NCBI GenBank assembly: GCA_018402525.1
Contig: JAGYIR010000011.1
Span: 496,001 to 560,000, forward strand
DNA length: 64,000 bases
Direction of reading: 5' to 3'
Source of the DNA: Crocinitomicaceae bacterium
Lineage (GTDB): Bacteria; Bacteroidota; Bacteroidia; Flavobacteriales_D; Crocinitomicaceae
This document shows positions 16,757 through 23,883 of the stretch, one piece after another. The first letter of the stretch is position 1; each line of letters starts with the position of its first letter. A program made the translations under genes and the position numbers. The notes beneath the pieces are model-generated. The model saw only the letters and a list, made by a program, of their open reading frames with translations. It did not search any database and was not told where the DNA came from.

Positions 16757-17574
16757 TTGTTCGTGATTATTTCATAAAATGGAAATTTGACAGTCTGCTC
16801 GTTTGGTATAATGTGGCGCTCTTTTGCAATTATTATTTGTAATTGACCTGCATTACTGTTTCCATATACATCTTTTAAAACACCGTAATATTCTGGGCGA
16901 TACAATAACAAAACAACATCTAACAATGGAAATAAGTGAGCTCCAATACCTATATCCTTCAATCGTGGCATTCTGTCCCCTCCTCTTTTTTCACAGGACT
17001 TATCTACGGTTCCTCCTAAAATTATCGTAATATTAAAAACTTCAGCTATTTCTTTCAAAACTGCTACAATCCCGTGTGTTGAATTTGTCTTTGGTAATGA
17101 CTCGAAACTGTCGAAAACAACAACCTTAACTTTATTCTTTCTCACATGGTGAGCGATTTGTAGAATATACTCTTCGATTGATGTGAATGTTGTTTCACAA
17201 ACAAAAATGTTTTCGTCGAAGTACTCATCTTTAATTTCTGATTTCTCCATATTATCGGCAAAAAAAGATTTACCTCCGTCTTTATACATACTGATTATTC
17301 TATTGACCATTCCACGATTGCTGTATTCATCTAATGAACAAAAAAGCACAGGAGTCGTTTTCGAAATTCTCAGAGTTGACTTTAAAATGTACATTGTAGT
17401 CCCCATGGCAGGACGCCCTGCAATTAGAACAACTTCACCAAAACGAAATCCTCCAATAGTTAAGTCTATTACTTCTGTTCCAGAAGTTACATCAAATAAT
17501 TTTCTTCCTCCTTTTTTCTCAACCACTGACTTGAGTACCTTCTTGAGTGGAATGGCTTTACTAAACTTCTTCAT
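16753..17574 (-). CDS. DnaB-C-like RecA-fold ATPase lacking the Walker A lysine
   Basis: 273 residues corresponding to the C-terminal domain of replicative helicase DnaB without its N-terminal domain. Evidence: 'DVTSGTEVIDLTIGGFRFGEVVLIAGRPAMGTT' (DnaB has T-G...G-x-GELIIIAARPSMGKT), Walker B-like 'VVVFDSFESL' at 151-160, 'MPRLKDI...DVVLLLYRPEYYG' and 'LQIIIAKERHIIPNEQTVKFPF'. The Walker A is GRPAMGTT at 53-60: the lysine is replaced by threonine. Nucleotide binding or hydrolysis may therefore be altered, or the protein may be a structural ring or sensor. It is transcribed divergently from the WYL regulator through the shared dyad at 17610-17626 and heads an operon with the UVR gene. Confidence 0.75.
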   Translation of the reverse strand: MKKFSKAIPLKKVLKSVVEKKGGRKLFDVTSGTEVIDLTIGGFRFGEVVLIAGRPAMGTTMYILKSTLRISKTTPVLFCSLDEYSNRGMVNRIISMYKDGGKSFFADNMEKSEIKDEYFDENIFVCETTFTSIEEYILQIAHHVRKNKVKVVVFDSFESLPKTNSTHGIVAVLKEIAEVFNITIILGGTVDKSCEKRGGDRMPRLKDIGIGAHLFPLLDVVLLLYRPEYYGVLKDVYGNSNAGQLQIIIAKERHIIPNEQTVKFPFYEIITNK

Positions 17575-17591
17575 ATTTTTTGTTTTTTGTT

Positions 17592-17644
17592 CAAAGAAAA
17601 ATTAGAGTGCCGTCATTCTATGTCGGTTAAATAAAATATCTTTG
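17592..17644. promoter_or_regulatory. Divergent promoter with shared 17-bp operator (site 1, serving two directions)
   Basis: The dyad CCGTCATTCTATGTCGG at 17610-17626 fits CCGNCA-N5-TGNCGG. On the plus strand, TATCTTTG (17637-17644) begins after exactly 10 bases and points at the WYL gene, whose ATG is only 4 bases further, so that mRNA is nearly leaderless. On the minus strand, TTTCTTTG (plus 17592-17599) also begins after exactly 10 bases and points at the DnaB-like gene. The dyad lies where a -33 element would be. The same layout recurs at 19087 and 20490. Confidence 0.8.
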
Positions 17645-17648
17645 ATTT

Positions 17649-18554
17649 ATGTCAAGACAAGGAACCATTCGTCGCTATACTCTGATTATCGAAAAGATCA
17701 ATACGGGTCAATTTCCATCATTCACTCAAATTCAAGATTACTTATACGATTTTGGATTTTCCATTTCAAATAGAACAATTGAGAGAGACTTTGGGGCAAT
17801 TCGTAACGAATTTGGTGTGGAAATCACTTATAATAGATTTAAAGAGGGCTACTTTATTGATGAAGAGAAAAGTATCAATATTGAATCTTTTATTCGGTTC
17901 TTAGAAATTGTTAATACAGCAGAGCTACTTACTCAAAGCTTAAGTGAAAGTAAAGAAGCGCTCAATCATATCTCTTTTGATCAAGTAGGCGAATTAAAAG
18001 GTGTTGAACATTTACCGCTTGTACTAAGAGCAATTAAAGACCACCAGCGAATCCGTATCAAACATCATACTTTTTACTCTGAGAAATCACGAACATTTAA
18101 ATTAGAACCATACTTACTCAAAGAATACCAAAACAGATGGTACATAGTAGCAATTGTTTGTGGAATGAATGAACAACGAACATTTGCCATTGATCGATTG
18201 GAAGAAATTGAAGTATTAGCAGAAACGTTTGAGCCAACACGAACTGAAGAAGTCATTGACAATTTTAGAAATGTGATCGGTTTGGTGTACAACGGCAATG
18301 AAGTCGAAGATGTTGAACTTTCGTTTACTGCATTTCAAGGAAAATACATCCGTACACTTCCCTTTCATTCCTCTCAGAAAATATTAGTCGACACTGAAGA
18401 TGAATTTCGTATTGGATTGAGGATTATTCCTAACTACGAATTCACTCAGAAGATTTTAATGCACGGGAATACCGTTAAGGTATTAAAGCCGAAATGGTTG
18501 GCGGATGAAATTAAATTGGCATTACAAGAATCCCTTAAAAAATATGATGAATAA
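17649..18554 (+). CDS. WYL-domain transcriptional regulator
   Basis: 301 residues. An N-terminal winged helix ('FPSFTQIQDYLYDFGFSISNRTIERDFGAIRNEFGVEI') is followed by a WYL domain around 130-200 ('IKDHQRIRIKHHTF... LEPYLLKEYQNRWYIVAIVCGMNEQRTFAIDRLEEIEV', with RWYIVA as the W-Y-L signature) and a WCX-like C-terminal extension. WYL regulators often control phage-defence genes and sense nucleic acids or nucleotides. A 17-bp dyad overlaps its own promoter, the divergent promoter and two downstream promoters, making this protein the most likely binder. Its 3' end overlaps the next gene by 11 bases. Confidence 0.9.
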   Translation: MSRQGTIRRYTLIIEKINTGQFPSFTQIQDYLYDFGFSISNRTIERDFGAIRNEFGVEITYNRFKEGYFIDEEKSINIESFIRFLEIVNTAELLTQSLSESKEALNHISFDQVGELKGVEHLPLVLRAIKDHQRIRIKHHTFYSEKSRTFKLEPYLLKEYQNRWYIVAIVCGMNEQRTFAIDRLEEIEVLAETFEPTRTEEVIDNFRNVIGLVYNGNEVEDVELSFTAFQGKYIRTLPFHSSQKILVDTEDEFRIGLRIIPNYEFTQKILMHGNTVKVLKPKWLADEIKLALQESLKKYDE

Positions 18555-19083
18555 AAAACTTGGCGACTCTTCCGTGCAACGATTGATAGAGTCATTTGTA
18601 CTAGATAAAATCACTCAACTTGGAGTAGGTGAAATAAAACCAAACACTGAGTTTTCGACAGATCGAATAACAAAAGACAATAAAAACTTTGAAGTGGACT
18701 TTCATGTTGAAAATTCAATTTTAGGTGAAATATATGCGTGCAAGTTTCACTTGCAATCCGCTCAAAAAAAGAAAGTCCACGGTGATTTTTTAAAAATGAT
18801 AACCATTGAGAAAATTTGGGAAAAAGGTATAGTTTCAAAACTATTCATAATGGCATTAAGCTCAAATGAGCCAATGTTAAGTGAGTTCCCTAGTTCCTTA
18901 ATCGGGCAATTCATACCCGCTAAATCTTCCCTCTTTCATATCAATACATTGGGTGAAAAAAGTTGGATTTGGGAGACAATCGAATCCTTCAAAATTGACA
19001 TCTATTATATTGTACTGCCTAAAGATTTAAGTTTGGATTTGGAAGAACAGAGGAGAAATCAAAAATTAGCGTTAACCAAATAG
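18544..19083 (+). CDS. Hypothetical protein, possibly PD-(D/E)XK-like
   Basis: 179 residues from ATG 18544 (an ATG at 18547 is also possible), overlapping the WYL gene by 11 bases. The segment 'NFEVDFHVENSILGEIYACKFHLQSAQKKKVHGDFLKM' has an acidic strand, a Glu-containing strand with Lys, and a following K-x2-x-D-x-x-K-M helix. This reminds me of nuclease-like core folds, but the classical D...ExK spacing is not exact. The function is unknown. Tight coupling to the WYL gene suggests the two are made together. Confidence 0.55.
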   Translation: MMNKKLGDSSVQRLIESFVLDKITQLGVGEIKPNTEFSTDRITKDNKNFEVDFHVENSILGEIYACKFHLQSAQKKKVHGDFLKMITIEKIWEKGIVSKLFIMALSSNEPMLSEFPSSLIGQFIPAKSSLFHINTLGEKSWIWETIESFKIDIYYIVLPKDLSLDLEEQRRNQKLALTK

Positions 19084-19086
19084 CCT

Positions 19087-19121
19087 CCGACACAATTTGG
19101 CGGTAATTGTTTGTTGCTTTG
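19087..19121 (+). promoter_or_regulatory. Operator plus -7 box upstream of the PcfJ-like gene (site 2)
   Basis: The dyad CCGACACAATTTGGCGG (19087-19103) starts 3 bases after the stop codon of the preceding gene. TTGCTTTG (19114-19121), a -7 box with one mismatch to TAnnTTTG, starts exactly 10 bases after it. The gene's ATG is at 19131. Spacing and dyad match the sites at 17610 and 20490. Confidence 0.75.
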
Positions 19122-19130
19122 AAAGAAAAC

Positions 19131-20486
19131 ATGCTTGAGAACCATCAACTTGAAATCATAACAACGACAAAATTACTTCACAAAACTCCTCGCTTGTGCG
19201 AAGAATGGATAGCCGCTACTCAAGCGATTCCATTCGCTGATTCATTTTCACGATTGCTCTTATGGTTGGAGTATTTTAATGAAACTTTTCACAGCAAACA
19301 ATGTGTCCATTACCATTTTACAATAGAAGCACTTTTTTCAGTTTGGACCGGCAAAAACGTACTACTGGAACAAACGTTTCATGAATTTGAATTGTCCAAA
19401 GAATTTTACGAATCATTTTTTGCAACTGCTATAGGTACTGTCTTTCTAGACTCTGCTACGGCCAGAAAACTATTGGTTTTATCGTTTGTGTTTTCGAAGT
19501 ATTATGGAATGATTCGAAGTTCGTTACTTCCTCAATTTAAAAACTTAGATCAATTCATCCGACCAGAGGATATGGATAACATTTTCATCAAATCTTTTGT
19601 GAAATACGAGACTCCTGGCTTTTTGATTCGGAATTTTCAGGAAATGACAACAGTTGAAATGCAATTATTGATGGAGCTAATTCAAGGGAAAAACTTAAGG
19701 TCACATGTTCTATTCCCAAATGCATTAACGAAAAAAGAATTTGCACAACTCGGCGCATTAAATACAAATCGCATCCTTTATTCAGATAAAATAGTTTTAA
19801 GAGGAGCAATCATTGTAAAACTAACCAACGGCGAATTCAACGAGCATTTTCTAGATGTCTTTTTGCAATCCTCTGCTACTTTCAAGATGTATCCGGAAAG
19901 ATATTTTCAAGATATTGATTATTGGAGAAAAGGGTATTATCTAACACTTGATGGCTTACATGGGCTTCAAAACGGATCAATAACCGATTGTGTCGATTTT
20001 CTTGAAAGTAAAAAATATCATACGGATGAGCCGTTTTCCTTAAACGGAAGAACCACTGCATCGTTTCTAAGATTGGTTGCAGATTGGCATGGCCAGGTCC
20101 ATCAGATTGACTTCAAGCAATTTATTGGGGAAATTTGGGAGAAGTCAAGTGCTAAAGATTTCCATTTTACGATTGATAATGTTCGTTACTGTTGCATAGA
20201 ACTTCACTCGGGACTAATGCTGGACAACGAAGGTAAAAGCCTTAATCACTGTGTGATCACCTACACGCCTCTCTGTAAAAAACGATATTGTACAATTTGG
20301 AGTTTACGACGTTGGAGCATAGAAAAAAATGGATTTGAATCACTTCTGACATTGGAAGTTTCTGATAACACCATCGTTCAAGCACGTGGAAATGAAAACA
20401 GATTACCGACATCCGCAGAAAAATTAATAATTAAAGATTGGGCAGAACGAATGGGATATTTTGTTGAATTAATCAAAAATCAATAG
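19131..20486 (+). CDS. PcfJ-like domain protein
   Basis: 451 residues from the ATG at 19131; a TTG eight codons earlier lies on the promoter box. The C-terminal about 130 residues match the PcfJ-like pattern: 'FTIDNVRYCCIELHSGLMLDNEGKSLNHCV', then 'CTIWSLRRWS', 'LLTLEVSDNTIVQARGNENRLPTSAEKLIIKDWA'. In the family this region reads L-x2-EG-x2-(M/L)-x-HCV...(S/I)-x-S-(L/W)-R...TLE(V/I)...Q-x-RG-x2-N-(R/A). PcfJ was named from conjugative plasmid pCF10 but its biochemical role is unknown. The N-terminal 300 residues are helical and unrecognised. It has its own operator-bearing promoter. Confidence 0.8.
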   Translation: MLENHQLEIITTTKLLHKTPRLCEEWIAATQAIPFADSFSRLLLWLEYFNETFHSKQCVHYHFTIEALFSVWTGKNVLLEQTFHEFELSKEFYESFFATAIGTVFLDSATARKLLVLSFVFSKYYGMIRSSLLPQFKNLDQFIRPEDMDNIFIKSFVKYETPGFLIRNFQEMTTVEMQLLMELIQGKNLRSHVLFPNALTKKEFAQLGALNTNRILYSDKIVLRGAIIVKLTNGEFNEHFLDVFLQSSATFKMYPERYFQDIDYWRKGYYLTLDGLHGLQNGSITDCVDFLESKKYHTDEPFSLNGRTTASFLRLVADWHGQVHQIDFKQFIGEIWEKSSAKDFHFTIDNVRYCCIELHSGLMLDNEGKSLNHCVITYTPLCKKRYCTIWSLRRWSIEKNGFESLLTLEVSDNTIVQARGNENRLPTSAEKLIIKDWAERMGYFVELIKNQ

Positions 20487-20489
20487 CGT

Positions 20490-20524
20490 CCGACATGATT
20501 TGGCGGTGAGTGGAATTAGCTTTG
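20490..20524 (+). promoter_or_regulatory. Operator plus -7 box upstream of the AAA+ gene (site 3)
   Basis: The dyad CCGACATGATTTGGCGG (20490-20506) starts 3 bases after the PcfJ-like stop codon. TAGCTTTG (20517-20524), a perfect TAnnTTTG box, starts exactly 10 bases later. The AAA+ gene ATG follows at 20548. Confidence 0.78.
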
Positions 20525-20547
20525 AAGTATCATAAAAAAAGGATACC

Positions 20548-22215
20548 ATGAAAGCAAAACAAAATCTAGCCCTAATTGATGCAATTGATCAAGTTTACAA
20601 CGGATCAGATGGAAAGGAATTATCTAAAAAAAATATTTCGAGCATTCGACCTTCACTTCGAATCATTGCAAAGTATCTCGGTGTAAGCCATGAGCAAGCC
20701 CTACTATTTTCGTTGATCGTAATGGAATCCTATAAAGGTGATACCATTAACTTGAAAGAAATGTGTCGTCATTTAAATGTGAATACTTCCGAACTTATCA
20801 AACGATTCGAGTCATTCGTCAAACTTGAACAAAAAGGGCTCATTCAATCTTCTGCAAACAGACATGAGTCCAGTGAAATTGTCACGAACAAGGAGTACAT
20901 CGCTAACTTTGACGTAATCAATGCGATCATTCAACATGAACCCTGTCCAAAAATCAAAAAACAGAACATCGAAACTTTATTAGAAGCCTTTGGTGAAATT
21001 TACTCACTCAATGAAAAACTCGATGATTCCAAAATTACGCGAGGTGATTTCCACGATACGATGCAAAAACTGATTGACGATTTTAAGCGATTCCATTTCT
21101 TCAAAGAACTACAATCCTACGGATTCAATTTACAGGACGTATCCATTCTAACTTACGTTATTTGGAAAACGTTATCGGGTCATGAAACCGTTGACATAGA
21201 AGTGATTTTAAAAAACCTGTATCCTTCACCATCAGTAAGAATGAAGTACGCACAAGAGCTTAAAAACAATCAATCCAATTTAGTAAAACACGATTTCGTT
21301 GAAATAACACCGAGCCGTTTTTTAAACGACATTACGTTGCGGGTATCTACCAAACTAATCAATCAGCTTTCTGATAATGGGATTCATTTGGATAGAAAAA
21401 ACCCATCCAAAGCCAATCTTATCCTTCCAGGTGATGTTGGAGAAAAAGTACTTTATTACAATCCATCTGAATTGAATCAAATTTCGGCCGTCAAATCCAT
21501 TATAAAGGAATCCAACTACTCTTCGATGTTGGATCGTCTGCGCTCAAAGAATCTGCCACTGAGCGTCAATATTTTATTACACGGAGCGCCTGGAACAGGA
21601 AAAACCGAGAGCGTACTTCAACTCGCAAGAGAATCAGGACGCGAAATCATGAAGGTGGAAATAAGTCAAACGAAATCCATGTGGTTTGGAGAAAGTGAAA
21701 AAATCATTAAAAAAGTCTTCACCGACTATGCTGCATATGCAGAAAGTGCAGAAAAAGCACCCATCCTATTTTTTAACGAGGCTGACGCTATATTAGGAAG
21801 GCGAAATGAATTCGCAGGAGCAAGTAATGTACGTCAGACGGAAAATACGATTCAAAACATATTGCTAGAGGAATTGGAAAATTTCAAAGGTATCTTTATC
21901 GCAACAACAAACTTGGCATCCAATTTAGATGCGGCTTTTGAACGTAGGTTTTTATTCAAGGTTGAATTCCAGCAACCTTCCGTCGAAATCCGTTCTTTTA
22001 TTTGGAAAGATAAACTCCCTTTCATTTCTCAACAAGATGCGTTCAAACTAGCTAGTCAATACGAACTTTCTGGTGGACAGATTGAAAACATTGCACGCAA
22101 GTGTGAAATCGAATTTGTGTTGTACGGCGAGAATCTGGGCATCGACAAATTAGAACAATTTTGCAACGACGAACGTATGTCAACAGAAAAAGAACGCTCA
22201 AGAATTGGGTTTTAA
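20548..22215 (+). CDS. AAA+ ATPase with large helical N-terminal region
   Basis: 555 residues. The C-terminal AAA+ module has Walker A GAPGTGKT at 346-353, Walker B 'PILFFNEADAIL' (405-416; N-E in place of the usual D-E), a sensor 1 region 'GIFIATTNLASNLDAAFERRF' with the arginine finger pair, and a sensor 2-type helix 'LSGGQIENIARKCE'. This is the FtsH/spastin/classic-AAA lineage. Residues 1-320 contain winged-helix-like segments ('ISSIRPSLRIIAKYLGVSHEQALLFSLI', 'LKEMCRHLNVNTSELIKRF') that may bind DNA or partner proteins. Regulated by the shared dyad. It is most likely an ATP-driven remodeller working with the PcfJ-like and neighbouring proteins. Confidence 0.9.
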   Translation: MKAKQNLALIDAIDQVYNGSDGKELSKKNISSIRPSLRIIAKYLGVSHEQALLFSLIVMESYKGDTINLKEMCRHLNVNTSELIKRFESFVKLEQKGLIQSSANRHESSEIVTNKEYIANFDVINAIIQHEPCPKIKKQNIETLLEAFGEIYSLNEKLDDSKITRGDFHDTMQKLIDDFKRFHFFKELQSYGFNLQDVSILTYVIWKTLSGHETVDIEVILKNLYPSPSVRMKYAQELKNNQSNLVKHDFVEITPSRFLNDITLRVSTKLINQLSDNGIHLDRKNPSKANLILPGDVGEKVLYYNPSELNQISAVKSIIKESNYSSMLDRLRSKNLPLSVNILLHGAPGTGKTESVLQLARESGREIMKVEISQTKSMWFGESEKIIKKVFTDYAAYAESAEKAPILFFNEADAILGRRNEFAGASNVRQTENTIQNILLEELENFKGIFIATTNLASNLDAAFERRFLFKVEFQQPSVEIRSFIWKDKLPFISQQDAFKLASQYELSGGQIENIARKCEIEFVLYGENLGIDKLEQFCNDERMSTEKERSRIGF

Positions 22216-22327
22216 TTTTTTTTTCTTTGTACGGCTATTGATCCTGCAGAATTGAAAGAAATGTTGATATCTTGATTAGAAAAACAATCTAAATCCACTT
22301 ATATTTAAGGGTGAAAAATTTAGCGAA

Positions 22328-22612
22328 ATGACAAAAAAACAAGAAGAGAAAATCAAGCAATTACTTAATAAATATAATGACATTCTTCTTGTCACGATGA
22401 AATTAGCCATCGCTGAAGATTTTACTAATCTTATAATATTAAATAAAGATGATTCCGAATTTGAATTGAATTCACTTTTAAAAAATAAGGAGCAATATTC
22501 GAATTACATCATGCGCGAATTTCTCAAACAAAATAGTTCGTCAATTACTAAGGAATTATCTTCTATGGATGAGAAAAAGTTCTCAATTAGAAAAAAAGCA
22601 ACTATAAAATAA
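22328..22612 (+). CDS. Hypothetical protein (94 residues)
   Basis: Small, charged and mostly helical (MTKKQEEKIKQLLNKYNDILLVTMKLAIAED), with many Lys, Glu and Ser residues in the C-terminal half. No family recognised. It lies 112 bases after the AAA+ gene and 19 bases before the next gene on the same strand. No copy of the 17-bp operator is found upstream. Confidence 0.5.
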   Translation: MTKKQEEKIKQLLNKYNDILLVTMKLAIAEDFTNLIILNKDDSEFELNSLLKNKEQYSNYIMREFLKQNSSSITKELSSMDEKKFSIRKKATIK

Positions 22613-22631
22613 CCAAACAAATTAAGCTACC

Positions 22632-23210
22632 ATGCAACAATTAGAACAACTATACAGTAATGAAAAATACCTTGACTTTTTAGAATTAGCAAGGGAGATG
22701 TATCAAACTCAAAATACAATTAACGTCAGCCAAGAAATTTGCGATGCTTTGGTAAAATATTATGATGTCACTAAAATTGGCGTTAACACTGAAATACTAA
22801 ACACACTGTTTTCAGAGATTCCGATAATAAACAACCAAATAAAGACCCCGATAAATCCATTCTTAATGATGTGTCTATTCACAGGAGCGGTTGAAGTTTA
22901 TCAGGAATATTGTTCCTGTCATTTGAACGTCATAACGCGCGAAATGAATGAAAACGAAATGATGGATTACTACACAGAAATGTATTCGGTCAGCGAAGAA
23001 TTGGTAGATGGGTTGTTTCATAATTACGAAACTGTTTTTAAGGGTACAGATTACAACGGAAAAATGGTTGGAATTAATGAAAATACTGATTTTGTCATGT
23101 TGCCAACTAAAGACTATTATTTAATGGAAGACCTTATAGAGAACTACAATAAAATAGTGGGGCGAAGAGATATTTTCTTCAATATTTCAGAGAGATACGA
23201 GAATTGTTAA
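22632..23210 (+). CDS. Hypothetical protein (192 residues)
   Basis: An acidic, helix-rich cytosolic protein (MQQLEQLYSNEKYLDFLELAREMYQ), possibly with TPR-like helices in the first 80 residues. The middle has 'EYCSCHLNVITREMNENEMMDYYTEMY'. No family recognised. It starts 19 bases after the 94-residue gene and is probably cotranscribed with it. Confidence 0.5.
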   Translation: MQQLEQLYSNEKYLDFLELAREMYQTQNTINVSQEICDALVKYYDVTKIGVNTEILNTLFSEIPIINNQIKTPINPFLMMCLFTGAVEVYQEYCSCHLNVITREMNENEMMDYYTEMYSVSEELVDGLFHNYETVFKGTDYNGKMVGINENTDFVMLPTKDYYLMEDLIENYNKIVGRRDIFFNISERYENC

Positions 23211-23325
23211 ATCTGTACACCTCAATTCCTTTTTTAATCTGGAAGTAAATGTGAATAGATTGACTATTCATCAGTAAACGTTTGAATTTGCTTCTTGATA
23301 GAATGCAAAATACTTTTAGTAAAGC

Positions 23326-23883
23326 ATGAAACATAAAATCAATATATATGGAGAAGGTGTGCGTATATGGCTTTGTCATGTTGAAGATGAGTTGTTTCAA
23401 AAAATGAATCGTGCGAGAAAAGAATTGCCTTGGGAATCAGTATTGTTTGATTTGGAATTTCTGGAGCACTTCGGGTTTCAGCACTGGTCCGAATTGGCTA
23501 AAACCAAAGAGCAAATTGGATTCTACCTTACCGAACGGAATATAATTGAAATAAAGAAAGGTAATAAACGCTTATCGAAGTTCTTCGCGAATGATTTAAT
23601 AGCGACCAACCTACTCTTTCCAATGTATGATACAATTCAAACGCAATTCGTAAATAGTGATGATTGCTCATTTGTCCTATTGGAATATGAAACTGGTTTG
23701 GTGATGAGTTATTCCATCGAATCGGATAATCTGATTATGGATGAATTGACGTTTGAGCTGGCTTCAATACAAGGTGAGACACTATTGTCGGGGATTCGAT
23801 ATAAGAATAAAATATTGGGTATATCAAAATCGGATACGGTTGTTAGGGGAAATAATGTAATTCAATCAGCTAGATTATTCTAA
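23326..23883 (+). CDS. Hypothetical protein (185 residues)
   Basis: A soluble mixed alpha/beta protein (MKHKINIYGEGVRIWLCHVEDELFQKM). The N-terminal half contains 'LEFLEHFGFQHWSELAKTKEQIGFYLTERNIIEIKKGNK' and the C-terminal half is beta-rich ('FVLLEYETGLVMSYSIESDN'). No family recognised. Its stop overlaps by 4 bases the stop of the convergent SNF2 helicase gene. Confidence 0.5.
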   Translation: MKHKINIYGEGVRIWLCHVEDELFQKMNRARKELPWESVLFDLEFLEHFGFQHWSELAKTKEQIGFYLTERNIIEIKKGNKRLSKFFANDLIATNLLFPMYDTIQTQFVNSDDCSFVLLEYETGLVMSYSIESDNLIMDELTFELASIQGETLLSGIRYKNKILGISKSDTVVRGNNVIQSARLF

